64,000 nt of DNA from Meloidogyne chitwoodi (Eukaryota > Nematoda > Chromadorea > Rhabditida > Meloidogynidae), in contig JACZZP010000009.1 in the NCBI GenBank assembly GCA_015183035.1, positions 186,001 to 250,000 on the forward strand, written 5' to 3'. The notes beneath the pieces were generated by a model. That model was not told the DNA's origin. It did not search any database and was given only the letters and a program-made list of their open reading frames with translations. This document shows, in pieces, positions 15,578-30,693 of the stretch. The position numbers and the translations under genes are program-made. Numbering within the stretch: position 1 is the first letter of the stretch; each line of letters begins with the position of its first letter.

Positions 15578-18500
15578 ATTGTCAAACTGGATCCTTATCA
15601 TCAAAGGCAGCCGCCTCAAGCTCCGCAACAAGGAGGCCAACAGCAACAACAATCATCACAACAATATTACCATCAACATATACAACAACAACAATATTCA
15701 CAACAGCAACAAGTGCCATCATATCAACAACAACATACAATGCAAATTCCCCAACAACAACAACCAATGAATTTACTTGATCAACAAGCTGCTCAGCGTA
15801 TTTTAGGTTTTTTTTAATTTTTATATTTTTATAAATTTAATTTAAAGAAGCTTTAACGCTCAATGAATCTGGTGGTATGCCAGCGACTACTTTTGTTCCA
15901 CAAATGACTGGAATTATGGGTGGACAATTTACTGGTGGTATTGGAGGAGGAACTTCTCAATTTGCTATGGAATCTATACGTCGTCCACCACCGCAATATT
16001 CACAACAACCACCAATACAGGTTTATTTTTATTTTTATTTAAATATTATAAGATGAGTTGTTACTTTTCCGTTTGTCGCCCCGTTTGGTGCCAAAATAGT
16101 GATTAATTTGTATTAATCTGTATATTAGTTGTATTTTTGTGATAATCTTAGTTTTATAATTTGTAAATTCTTTTTCATTCAAAAAATAATATATTTATTC
16201 TTTTTAGTATCAAAATACTCCCTATTATGTTCCACATCATTTATCATCTTCTGGTGGACATCAACAACAACAACAAATTCTTCATGGTGAAACTTCTGGA
16301 TATGAAAGTGAACAACAACAAACTTCGACTGCTTCTATGCTTTATGAACGTCAACAACAACAACAAAAACAACACCAAATTCTTCATTGTGAAACTTCTG
16401 GATATGAAAGTGAACAACAAAAAACTTTGACTGCTTCTATGCTTTATGAACGTCAACAACAACAACAAAAACAAACAACAATATCTTCAAGTCAAAGTCA
16501 ATCAACTTTATTAACTGCTGCAACAACTGAAATTGGTGGTGGTGGTGGAGGAATAATTCATCAACCTCCTCCTGGTCAACAATCTTTGGTACAACAACAG
16601 CAACAAAGAGCTTTAGTTCCTGTTCAACATGTATTTTTTAATTAAATTGAAAATTTTTTGACAATGGACCAATTGTCCATGTGACCAATTGTTTTTTATA
16701 GGGTGAATTAGCATTGTCTCAACCAGCAATTCAATTTCAATGTCCACAACGTCCTAATCACGGAACTCTTGGTAGACCCATTCTTTTGCGTGCAAATCAT
16801 TTTAGAGTTACCAACTCTGGTGGATACGTTCATTTTTATGCTGTTGAAATTCAGTTTGTTTTTGTTTAATTTTTTGAAATTGAAATTTTTTTTAAGACCA
16901 GATAAATGCCCTCGCAAAGTCAACAGAGAAATAGTTAATAGAATGGTTGATTCTTGTACATTATTTGCCGGGTTTAAACCAGTTTATGATGGAAAAAAGA
17001 ATTTATATACAAAAGAAGCTTTACCTATTGGACAAGAAAGAGTTGAATTAGAAGTTGTTATGCCTGGTGATTCTTCTGTTGAAAGGAAATTTCGAGTTGC
17101 TTTAAAGGTTTTTTATTTAATTTATTTTTTCTTTATTGGTGAATTATGGCGAAAGCGCTTTCTTTTGTAAGTTTCTTTCCTTGACAGTTTCTTCTTGTTA
17201 AATTATCCTATCCTTGTAAGTGATTGTATGGTGTAGTGGGTAACACTTTAGTCTAGCATAGGGAAGAGCCTTGGTTCGACCACTGTTGAGAGTTTTTCTT
17301 TCCTTTTTCTTTTCATTTTACCATAAATGTGGTAACCATCCACCTTAATTAATAAAAAATTATTTAATTTTTTTATTTTAGTTGGTTTGTCGCGTCTCAT
17401 TACAAGCATTAGAAGATGCAATGGAAGGTCGAATAAGACAAATACCACCTGAATCGGTTCAAGCAATGGATGTTATTCTTCGCCATCTTCCAAGCATGAA
17501 ATATACTCCAGGTTTCTTTTATAATTTTTTTTAAATTAAATAATTTTAAAAAAAGTTGGTCGCTCCTTTTTTTCTTCTCCTCCTTTAACTATTGGCGCTC
17601 AACATATTACTATTTCTGCAACTGCTCCACAACGTGGTGGTGGTGGTGCTCCTCGTGGTGGTGGTCATTATGGTGGTGGTGGTGGGGGAGGAGGAAAAGG
17701 AGGTCTTCCTTCAGGTGTTGATGATCGTGGTGGACTTGGTGGAGGAAGAGAAGTTTGGTTTGGTTTTCATCAAAGTGTTCGTCCAAGTCAATGGAAAATG
17801 ATGCTTAATATTGATGGTTTTCTTTTATTTTTTTAAATTTAAATTTATTGCCTTTTCAAGGTTATACCTTTAGGCTTTTAGGTCGATATTTTTTAATTTT
17901 TTGAGAATTCCTTTTTAATTTTTTTTAATTTTAAAGTTTCTGCAACTGCATTTTATCGAAATATGCCTGTAATCAATTTTTTGTTAGAAGTTTTAGAATT
18001 ACCAATACAAGCACTTAATGAGAGAAGAAATTTATCTGATCCTCAACGTATTAGATTTACTAAAGAAATTAGAGGATTAAAAATTGAAATTACTCATTGT
18101 GGACAGATGAGAAGAAAATATCGTGTTTGTAATGTTACGAGGAAACCTGCACAAACTCAAACGTATTTTTAAAAATTATTTTTAATAATTATATATTTGG
18201 GATTTATTTGACCTTTTTTTTGTATTTTTCCATTTTTTTCCTTACATGACAAAATGGTAAAAGGACATAATGGTCAGAGGGAATAAAATGGTCAAATAGT
18301 CTCAGATATTTAAATGAATAATTTATGTTAGTATTGGAAAATATGTGTGTTTCAAGTTACTAAAAAATTTAATGTCTGACCGTTTTGTCCATTTGACCAA
18401 ATTTGTACAAACGATGAATAATGGTATTAAAATACAGGAAAATGTGCTTGTTATATTTTTTATATATTTTTTTTTAAATTATAGATTTCCTCTTCTACTT

Positions 18501-21500
18501 GAAAATGGAATGTCAGTAGACTGTACAGTATTTAAATATTTTAATGATAAATATAATTTACCATTAAAATATCCACATTTGCCATGTCTTCAAGTTGGTC
18601 AAGAAGCTAAACATACTTATTTACCTATTGAAGTTTGTGATATTGTCTCTGGTCAAAGATGTATAAAAAAATTGTCTGATGTTCAAACTTCTACTATGAT
18701 CAAGGTTTATTTATTTTTTAATTGAAAAATAAAAAAAATTTTTTTTTTATTTTTTCTTTTTCTAAAGGTTACGGCACGTAACGCTCCAGATAGAGAAAAA
18801 GAAATTTCTGCACTTGTTAAACGTGCTGATTTTGTGCATGATCCTTATGCTCAAGAATTTGGAATTTCTATTACACCGGTTTATTATTATTTTTTTTAAA
18901 TTTATTCTTTGAATTTGTGTACCCATCCCATTTATTCGCAAATTTATGTTCCATTTATTCGCAGGTTTAATATTTGTTTATTCGCAATAAATATTTATTT
19001 TACACAATTGGTGCTAAAATATTTCTTGCGAATAAATGGGGTGTCACTTGCGAATAAATGGGTTGGATACCTAAATTTGATTAATTTTTTTCTCTATATT
19101 TTTTTATTTTATTAAAGAATATGACAGAAGTTAAAGGACGTGTCTTACTCGCCCCAAAACTTTTGTATGGAGGAAGAAATAAAGCCACAGCTCTACCTAA
19201 TGCAGGAGTTTGGGATATGCGCGGAAAACAATTTCATACAGGAATTGTTGTTAAAACTTGGGCTATAGCTTGTTTTGCTGAACAAAAAATGGTTTCTGAA
19301 TCTTCTATTAGGTTTTTTTTTTAATTTTTTTATTTATTATATTGGAAATTAAAAATGGGACGTTTCAGTGCCTGTCCGTTTTTTTGGTTTACATTTAAAA
19401 AGGGGGAACACGTTTTGAGTACAAAATGTGTAATTATTCTGAAACGTTCCTGCTCTTTTCAACCAACTTTGTTTATCCACACCCCATTTATTCACAATAA
19501 AATAAAATATTATTACAGAGAATTGTTATAATTTTTTTCTTGCGAGTAAATGGGATGAGATGTGTGAATATACCTCAAATCATTATTTAAAAATAAATAA
19601 ATAATTTATTAATTATCTTAGAAATTTCATTGCTCATTTACAAAAAATTTCTGCTGATGCAGGAATGCCAATACAAGGACAACCTGTTTTTTCAAAATAT
19701 TCTTCAGGTGTTGATCAAGTTGAACCATTGTTTAAATATTTGCAACAAAATTATATTGGTTTACAATTAGTTTGTGTTATACTTCCTGGAAAAACGCCTG
19801 TCTATGGTTTAATTTTTTTTAATTTTAATTATTATTTTTTAATTATTATTTTTTTTTTCTAGCTGAAGTAAAACGTGTTGGTGATACTGTTTTGGGCATT
19901 GCCACTCAATGTGTTCAAGCAAAAAATGTTGTAAAAACATCGCCACAAACTCTTTCAAATTTATGCCTAAAAATGAATGTTAAACTTGGTGGTGTTAATA
20001 GGTTTTTTTATTTTATTTTTTTGACAAAATGGTCAAATGTCATAATGGTCAATTTTTTATTTAATTGTTTTTTATTACTGTTTGAGTCTCAAAAATATTT
20101 TTTGATTGTTATATTTTTTTGGAAAACATTTATTTTTGATACACAATCCCCATTTATTCGCAAGAACAATTTTTTCTTCTTTAATAATTTTGTGATTAAA
20201 TAGGTGTTTACCTGAATTAGATTTTTTAAATTTTTTTTGAGAATTTTTTTGGTTTATATTTTGTCAAAAAATAAAAAAGTGTTTAATTGACCTTTATGAT
20301 TTTTGACCATTTTGTCCAATTTAAAAATTTTTCTTTTTTTTTAAAGTATTTTACTTCCATCTGTTCGTCCTCGAATTTTTAATGAACCAATAATATTTCT
20401 CGGTGCTGATATAACACATCCACCTGCAGGAGATTCACGTAAGCCGTCAATTGCAGGAGTTGTAGGAAGTATGGATGCACATCCTTCACGTTATGCTGCT
20501 ACAGTTAGAGTACAACAACACAGACATGTTTGTTTTTTATTTTTTTTTCTAACTTTATATATCCGCAAAAAAAAACTATTTTTTCATTCAAATCATTTTT
20601 TGAGTTTACATTATATTTTTTGCGAATAAATGGGATGCACACCTAGACAATTTCCATTTGTATGTATAGGGGAAAATATAAGTTATTCAATAAAACCTTA
20701 AAAAATTTACTTTGATTAATTCAATTGGTGGCTCAGTGCGTTCGTCTTTGATTCGCACTGAGTGATGGGTTGGTTCGGATCAGATGCAGGGTATTTGCCT
20801 TTTTGATCATTCCCTTGATACTTTTTTTGATTAAAATTTTTTTTTTGTAATTTTAAAGTTTAATTTAATTTTTTTTGAAGGAAATAATTTCTGATTTGAC
20901 ATTTATGGTTAGAGAATTGCTTATTCAATTTTATAGAAATACTCGATTTAAACCTACTCGCATAGTTGTTTATCGAGATGGAATTAGTGAAGGACAGTTT
21001 GTTAATGTTTGTTTTTATTAACTATTTTATTTTTTTAAATTAATTTAAAAAAATAAATTCTTTTGTTCCTTTCCTTCTACTTTGAGTGTTCCTTTACCTT
21101 TACAAAAATGGTCAAAGTGAGAAAAGTCAGACAGTTATGTCTCAATGGGATATTTAATTGTAATGAATCATTTAAGTACTGAAAAACTGTTTTTGTGTGT
21201 TTTTGTTTGTTGTAAAAAATTGACTGTTTGACCATTATGTCCTTTTGACCATTTTTGTTATTTTAATTAAAAAAAAAAATTTTTTTTTTTAATTAAAGGT
21301 TCTTCAAAGTGAACTTAGATCAATGCGTGAAGCTTGTATGATGCTTGAAAAAGGTTATCAACCTGGAATAACATTTATAGCTTTACAAAAACGTCATCAT
21401 ACAAGGTTTTTTTATTAAAAAAAATTTTTTTTTTAATTTTTTGTTTAGACTTTTTGCCGTTGATTCAAAAGATCATTGTGGTAAAGCACATAATATTCCT

Positions 21501-22243
21501 CCCGGTACAACAGTTGATGTTGGAATAACACATCCAACAGAATTTGATTTTTTTTTGTGTTCACATGCTGGAATTCAGGTTTTTTAATTTTAATTTTTAA
21601 AGAATTTTTTTTCATTCTTTTTTAATTTAAAAAAGGGAACTTCTCGTCCTTCACATTATCACGTTCTTTGGGATGATAATAATCTTTCTGCTGATGAACT
21701 TCAACAATTAACATATCAACTTTGTCATACTTATGTTCGTTGTACTCGTTCAGTTTCTGTACCTGCACCAGCTTATTATGCTCATTTAGTTGCTTTTAGA
21801 GCACGTTATCATTTGGTAGATAGAGAACATGACAGGTTTTATAATTTTTTTTTAAATAAATTTAAAAAAAAATTAGAGGAAAATTGGGGGTAGATTTAGT
21901 CTTTTATTTTATTATTTCCTCGTTTTTTTCCCCATAAATTTGAATTTTTTTATTTGCTAATACTTTTTTAAAAACGCATTTTGAGAGTATTTGGTTATCT
22001 TCCTTATAAGTAAATTTAAAAAAAAAATTTTTTTTTTAATTTTTTTTTAATTTAAATGATTTTAATTTAGTGGAGAAGGAAGTCAACCTTCTGGTACAAG
22101 TGAAGATACAACCCTAAGTAATATGGCTAGAGCTGTACAGGTACATCCTGATGCTAATTCGGTAAATTTTTTTTAATTTTATTAAAAAAAAAAAATTAAA
22201 AAAAATTTTTTTTTTAATTTTAAGGTGATGTACTTTGCCTGAA
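15578..22243 (+). CDS. Argonaute (ALG-1/AGO-type miRNA effector)
   Basis: The first certain exon begins after the acceptor at 15577; the initiator exon was not found. In order: a Gln/Gly-rich disordered N-terminus (15.58-16.63 kb); the N domain ([18 protein letters not shown]); a glycine-rich linker loop; PAZ ([17 protein letters not shown], then [20 protein letters not shown]); MID with the 5'-phosphate pocket ([19 protein letters not shown]); and PIWI. PIWI shows the slicer residues [23 protein letters not shown] and the His in [12 protein letters not shown], so catalysis appears intact. The C-terminus, HPDANSVMYFA, is that of ALG-1/2 and animal AGO1-4. This family binds miRNAs and silences mRNAs in the cytoplasm. 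Introns hold two tRNA-like relics and several small inverted-repeat elements. The last coding exon (22226-22243) is duplicated downstream. Confidence 0.95.
16277..16480 (+). repeat. In-frame 102-bp coding duplication in Argonaute N-terminus
   Basis: Two adjacent units, starting at 16277 and 16379 (102 bp, 34 codons), each encode ILH(G/C)[10 protein letters not shown] then [13 protein letters not shown]. They differ at a few codons only, so the duplication is fairly recent or kept similar. Confidence 0.9.
17222..17292 (+). repeat. tRNA-like relic in an Argonaute intron
   Basis: A box TGGTGTAGTGGG (17229-17240) and B-like box GGTTCGACCAC (17273-17283), 44 bp apart. The B box departs from consensus at its end, so it is degenerate. 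Confidence 0.6.
18917..19071. mobile_element. Small inverted-repeat element, CCCATTTATTCGC family
   Basis: The left end TACCCATCCCATTTATTCGC and right ends TTGCGAATAAATGGGGTGTC and TTGCGAATAAATGGGTTGGA are reverse complements, and a second nested pair lies inside. It sits in the Argonaute intron before the exon [19 protein letters not shown]. This is the structure of a non-autonomous MITE. Confidence 0.75.
19476..19564. mobile_element. Small inverted-repeat element, CCCATTTATTCGC family
   Basis: CCACACCCCATTTATTCACA (19476 onward) faces TTGCGAGTAAATGGGATGAG (19540 onward), with an AT-rich centre of about 40 bp. Intronic in Argonaute. Confidence 0.7.
20139..20644. mobile_element. Solitary or decayed ends of the CCCATTTATTCGC family
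   Basis: A left-type end, ACACAATCCCCATTTATTCG, lies at about 20141-20160. A right-type end, TTGCGAATAAATGGGATGCA, lies at about 20620-20639, with an Argonaute exon (about 20347-20528) between them. They are therefore two separate incomplete copies, not one element. Confidence 0.55.
20721..20795 (+). repeat. tRNA-like relic in an Argonaute intron
   Basis: A-like box TGGTGGCTCAGTGCG (about 20727-20740) and B-like box GGTTCGGATCA (about 20772-20782), about 43 bp apart. It is the most degenerate of the eight. Confidence 0.45.
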
Positions 22244-22340
22244 AAAAAATAAATATTTTTTTTATTTAAAAAAAAATTTTTTTTTTAATTTTAAGGTGAT
22301 GTACTTTGCCTGAAAAAAAATAAATATTTTTTTTATTTAA
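22201..22340 (+). repeat. 70-bp tandem duplication of the last Argonaute exon
   Basis: Positions 22201-22260 and 22271-22330 are identical. Each copy holds a T-rich acceptor, the exon GTGATGTACTTTGCCTGA (encoding VMYFA and stop) and the start of the 3' UTR. The copies are at 22226-22243 and 22296-22313. Confidence 0.95.
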
Positions 22341-24005
22341 AAAAAAATATTAAATCAAATCATCAAAAATTCACATCATCGTGTCAACGACAAATTTTAT
22401 TATTTAATTATTTAAAAAATAATCACAGCCAATATATTTTATATTTTTTTATTTTTTCAAATTTTATTTTTTTTGTCTAGTCGAGTGGATGAGAAATTAT
22501 CAAAAAAAAAAAAAATTTTTTTTTTTTTGAAAATTTTTTTTAAGGTTCTCTCCACTAAATAAAAGTATTCTTCTTCTTTTTTATATTATTACGTTCTTTC
22601 AATTTTACAAACACATAAAAATTATTTTTTTTATTAAAAAAATAATTTTTTTTTTTCATTTTTTTAAATATCTGCCATTTTTTAAATTTATCTATTTATG
22701 TTCATTTATATTAAAATTTATTTTTTTTTTAAATTTTTTTTTAGTGTTCGTCCTCGTTTTCTAAAGCCTTTTTTTTTACTTGAAAAAATTAAAAAAGTCA
22801 ATTTAATTAATTTTTGCCCAAATAATAATCCCCCCTTTTGTTTCAGTTAAAATTCCTCTCTTGGTAAAGTTGTCCTTCTCGTTCTAAAAGGGGACGAACT
22901 CTAATTATTTATATCTAAATTTTTTTTATTTTATTTTCTTTTGATTCTCATATATTTTTTTTTAGTTATATTTTTAAAAGTGTGTGTATATCTCTTTCAT
23001 TTTATTGATATTTATATATTAAAATTAAAAATTACTCTTTAAAAATTAAATTTAAAAGAATTATTATTTTTTTGTACCCTTACTATTATTAATTAATTAA
23101 TTTTTTTGCTATTAATAATTATTTTATTAAGGAAAAAAAATTTTTTTTTCACCGCATTTTTTAAATATATAATAATATTTTTCCACAGCCAATAAGTTTA
23201 TTGTTTATTTAAAAATATTTTAATTAACTTTTTTTTTAATTCTGCTAATAATCAAATTATTTTTATCTCTATTTTAATTATATAATTCAACTTTTTTTTT
23301 GTTCTTCTCTCTTTAAATATAAAGAAAAAAAACAACTTAAATACTATTTACCTTACCGTAATATTAATCATCATCATTAAAACAATCAATATATGTTGTG
23401 ACTGACGACTACTACTACTCTATATTTGTTTGTTTGTTTGTGTGCAAAATATATAAAAACATGTTGTCGGTAGCTTTTTATTTTTTGTTAAACTTTTGTA
23501 TTTTCTTTTAATAATAAAAATGTTTGGGAAGAATATATTTAAATAATACAATGTTTTTAGTATAAGAGTTAGAGAAAAATACAGATTTATACATGTTTTA
23601 AAACTTTTCCGGAAAAGTTTTACAAAAATAAAACTTTTCCGCAAAGTAAGCAAGCATATTTTATTTTTTGTTAGTTGTAGAGTAATATAACCTTTCTAAA
23701 TGTTTTACAAAAATTAAACTTTTTTTCCGGAAAGTAAGCGTATTTTGCTTTATGTGAACTAGAGAAATAAACTTTTCCGGAATTTATATATCAAGGGTAA
23801 GTAGAAGGAAAATACATTTTTTTCAAGTATTTTTAAAGCTATAAGAACTCCATTTATTATTATTATTATTAATTTATTAAAGTGGAAGCAACTTTTATTT
23901 TAAAAATATTAAAAAAGAGATCAAATGTGTTTTTAAGAAAGAATGTTTTACATGTTCTTCTCTTTAATATTTATATTTTCGTCGGAAAGAGTGTGCAATT
24001 CTTCT
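22341..24005. other. Argonaute 3' flank, no gene seen
   Basis: AT-rich, with poly-A/T runs. Short phenylalanine/lysine-rich frames are not convincing. From 23.6 kb it carries copies of the AACTTTTCCGGAAAGTT motif. Confidence 0.5.
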
Positions 24006-25735
24006 TTAATATGCCCTAAAAAAATTTTATTTTCTAAATTATTTTTTAAGTTTTAAAAATTTTTTTTTTAAAATTATTATTAACCTTTTCTGCATTCCAA
24101 TAAAATCATCACCTTCTAATATATCTAACGCTCTTTTTTCAAGTCTTGAATTTAATAATAATTTTGCTGCTCTTTTTTTTAATCCAATAAAATCATCTCC
24201 TTCCATCATATCTAAAGCTCTTTTTCTTTTTTGCATTCCAATAAAGTCATCACCCTCTAACATATCTAGTGCTCTAGTAACTCTTTTTGGATGAAATGAA
24301 TTGAAGAAATTTGATAATTCTTAAAGAAAAAAGTTATCAAAGTTAAGAGGAAATTAGTGAAAGGGTTTAAAGCTTACAAAGTATACGAACATCATAGAAG
24401 AAAAAGCGTTAGAATTTAAGAGAATTACAGGACATATAGAGAAATAAATGTAACCCTTCTTGTATAAGTTTAGAGAAAAATACACAATTGATATAAATGT
24501 TTAAAACTTTTCCGGAAAGTAAGCGTATTTATTTTGTATGAGAGGTCTATATGTATATAAGGGGAAAATAGAGAGAAAATATTTTAATGTATTCCTTTCC
24601 GGATCTTTTACAAAAAATAATTTACTCTAAAAAATTAAAACCTTTTTCTGTTCCAACAATAATAGGTGTTATTTTTGTTCTTTGCTGGCTGCTGCAATTT
24701 ACTGGGCGGCAAATATAGAAAAGTGTAAATAAAAGCTTAAAAATTAATTTATTTTTTTAAATTAAAATTTTTAATTAAAAATAATTTACCAATATTTTTG
24801 ACAACATTCTTAAAATTCCAAAATTTTGGGTAGCGGCACTTATTTATTTTTTTTAATATTAAAGTGATGATTTAAAATTAGATTTTTTTAATAAAATTAG
24901 GGAAAACCTTAAAATTTAAAATATTATTTATTTTTAGCTTTAGTGGAAAGCACCTTTTAATTATTGCGAGCTAACAAAATTTCTCTATCTTTTTTTTTTA
25001 ACCGCCAAAAAATTTAAAAATATGAAGGTTTTGAGTAGGTATTTATATACCCTATATTTTTCGTGATAATTAGAAAAATAATAATTCATTTCTTTTTTTC
25101 GGGTATTTTAAAATTTGATGAGTGGAAAGGGAATTTTAAATAAATAATATTCAAAAATAATTTTTTTTTTTGAATATTTTTGTCAAAATTTTAATAAAAA
25201 AAAAAGAAAAAAATTATGTCAAAAATTAACACTCTTTTATTTAAATTAAAATAGAATAACCTTTTTTTAATATAAAATAAATGATTATTATTAAATTGAA
25301 AAATAACTGCGCGCAGACATTAAAAGATAATTATGAAAGACGCTTTTTCTTTTTTTTTTCTCCAGGGAAATAAAACCTCCCAAAAAAAGTGTCTACTCTT
25401 AAAAATATAAAAAATTAAAAGATGTTGTGAAGTAGGCGTATTTATTTATTTAAAATTATAAATAAGTGTGTGGGTATAATTTGAATTTTTTTGAAATGTT
25501 AAAAAATTGATGAGTGGAAGAAAAAAGACCGGAAATTTGGTACAAAAATATTATCTTTTTCTTTAAAATTTATTTTTCTGGAAAGTTGAACAATGCTCTG
25601 AGAGCTTTCTTAAATATGTAAAAAAATAAATAAACTTTTCCGGAAAGTTTAATAAATTAAAGTAAATGATGAGAGAAGACATACAAAGTTTTCCGGAATT
25701 TATACAAAAATAAACTTTTCCGGAAAGTTTATTAA
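23601..25735. repeat. Dispersed palindromic AACTTTTCCGGAAAAGTT motifs
   Basis: A perfect 20-bp palindrome, AAACTTTTCCGGAAAAGTTT, lies at 23601-23620. Shorter or imperfect copies lie near 23632, 23726, 23776, 24506, 24596, 25577, 25634, 25690 and 25716. They flank the neuropeptide-like exon on both sides and were not noticed elsewhere in the window. They could be remnants of a repeat or protein-binding sites. Confidence 0.65.
24006..24319 (-). CDS. Orcokinin/NLP-like neuropeptide precursor (3' part)
   Basis: An exon 24085-24319 and a short last exon 24006-24015 (splice AAAAG|G, ending R-A-Y-stop) encode three repeats, ALDMLEGDDFIGMQ, ALDMMEGDDFIGLK and ALDILEGDDFIGMQ. Each is bounded by dibasic KR cleavage sites. 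This is the layout of a neuropeptide precursor cut by proprotein convertases in dense-core vesicles. The A-L-D-x-(L/M)-x-G-x-x-F pattern resembles the nematode nlp-8/-14/-15 (orcokinin-like) peptides; I do not recognise an exact family member. The peptides lack a C-terminal Gly, so amidation is not expected. The exon has a good acceptor (TTTCTTTAAG), and an upstream exon with the signal peptide must exist at higher coordinates, but I could not find one in the right phase. Confidence 0.75.
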
Positions 25736-27913
25736 ATTAAAAGGAAAGAGAAGATTTCTTCTGTTTTTCTCTATTTTTTGAGGTAAAAGGAGGCATAGTA
25801 CTAATTTTATTAAATGTTATTTTTAATAATGAAAATTATGTTTTTATTCTGTGGTAAACTGTATTTTTTTGTTTTTGTTTTTCCTAGAAAAAGAAAGGAG
25901 AGAACGACTGTATGTTGAATATTTAAATATAGAATATATAAATTAAAAAAAAAAATAAAAAAACAAAATAATTTATTTATTAGTTGAGATATGCCCTTTT
26001 GCTAAGAGTCAAAAAAATAAAAAATTCCCTATAGAGTTGCCTAAAAAATTAGTTAATAGTTTTTTATATTTTTTAATATATTATAATTTTTTGTTTAATT
26101 ATTTTGACGCCTAAAAATATTAACACAATGTTTTTGTTAATGTTTTTTGGGTTGAAAAATGATATAGTTTATAATTATTTTCGTGTATTTATTATTATTA
26201 ATATTAAAAAAAAATTATTATTTTTTTTTTTGAATTTTTTAAATAATATTTTTGGCTTTTTTTGGATTTTTAAACCTAATTTTTTTTTAAATTTAAAAAT
26301 ATATGTATTCCTTAACCTTTAAATAACATACATTATTTTGAGCTTTTTTACACCTCCTCAAATTGGTAAAAAATAAATAATTTTTTTTTTAATGACTAAT
26401 TTAAGGCAAAAAAAAAAGAAGCAATTTAAGTAAAATATATATATATATCTTCCCTTTATTATTAATTGGCCAAAAATGGCAAAAAAAAAAATTTTTTTAA
26501 TTTTTTTGGTTAAAAGAAGCAAAAAAAATAAAATTTTTAAATAAATTTTTTGAGTGTAAAATAAAAAAATTAAAGTGAAAAAAAATAATAATAAGAAGAA
26601 AAGGTTGCAGCAATAAAATAAAAGAGAAAGAATAAATTTGAAAGAATAAATTTACCGGAAATGAACAAAAAGCGCAATATTAATATTTATTTTTAAATAT
26701 TTTTAAGCGTGTTAAAAATTATTCATCCGTTAAAGACAAAAAAATTGAAAAAAAAAAGATTTTTTTTAATATTATATAAAAGGTCTTTTATGCATTAATT
26801 TTGTTCTTGTGTGAAAAAAATTATTTTTTTAAATTATTTTTTTTTTGCAGACAATTTTACTCTTTAAAAAAAGATTAAATGAAGCAAGAAATATATGTAT
26901 AATTTTTATAGAAATTGGCTTTTGTTTGACGTAAAATATGTGTGTTAAGAAAATATTTTTAGTACAATAGCCGCTTTTTTGTATTTCAAGTTTAAAATAT
27001 AAGTCTCTTCAAAGAGCTGTGTTAAATCCCACTCTCTAACATTTACAAAAGAGCGGAAAAACTGACAATTGAATAGTGGAAGTTAGAGAAATGTCCATGC
27101 TCATTTCCGGAACTGTAATACACTTGCGTTTTTTGTACAATAAAAAGAGACCTTTATTATAAGCATTCGAAGAGACTTATTAAACTTGAAATACAAAAAT
27201 AAACTTGAACTACAAAAAATTAACTTGGATACAAGAAATTAAACCTGAACTACAAAAAAGGTTGCAAGCTTAAACATTATAGACCAAAAAAGTTAATTTT
27301 TAAATATGAACATTTTTTACGTCGAAAAAATTTTTTTCTTTTTTTCAGATAGATTAGGCCAATTTTTATAACATTTTTTAGTCTTGTTATTTTTTTCTCA
27401 TTGAGACTTTTCTTTTTTTTTGCAAAATGTGTGCCCTAAGGAAACAAAAAATTTTAACTTTTATTCAGAATTATAGAGAGAAAGTAATACAAAAGACTCA
27501 AGTATTCTGAGACTCTAATGACCCCTTTAGTGTATACAAATAATAATTTTAACGAATAATAGGAGACAGGCTTAAAATTAGCCTAAGACTCTATTGACCA
27601 ATGTTGTGTGATTTGAGACTCTAATGACCCAAATGAGAAAAAATTAACTAAGAGTAAACTAGAGGATATTTAAAGGAAAAAGCATATATTTTGTACACAA
27701 AAATATTTTTTTTTTAATATTTTTATTTTTAATCAACAAAACAAAATATAGAGAGAGAAAACAGTGTCTCTTAACCAAGCAAAAAAAAAATATCTCAATT
27801 TTTTTTTAATTTTTAAAAAATGAATTTTATATAATTTAAATTCTTTTTTTCTCCTCTCTCTCATAAAATATTTTTTCTTTTTTTTATCTTCACTCGCAAA
27901 ATATTTTTTTTCT
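24320..27913. other. AT-rich intergenic region between the neuropeptide gene and eIF4A
   Basis: No convincing protein-coding exon apart from the unlocated signal-peptide exon expected for the neuropeptide gene. The region holds the TTCCGG palindromes. At 27180-27265 there are AACTTGAACTACAAAAA-like repeats related to the AAGTTTATTTTTGTATTTT family, and at 27510-27625 three GAGACTCTAATGACCC copies. The frame at 26104-26322 is a low-complexity Phe/Asn translation. Confidence 0.5.

Positions 27914-30693
<2,780 letters not shown>

Noticed and set aside
17592..17801. Val/Leu-rich frame overlapping Argonaute
   Set aside because: Shadow of the glycine-rich Argonaute linker exon read in another frame.
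24361..24470. Exon with MMFVYF as the neuropeptide signal-peptide exon
   Set aside because: Its donor is in phase 0, whereas the downstream exon needs one base carried over; joining breaks the repeat frame.
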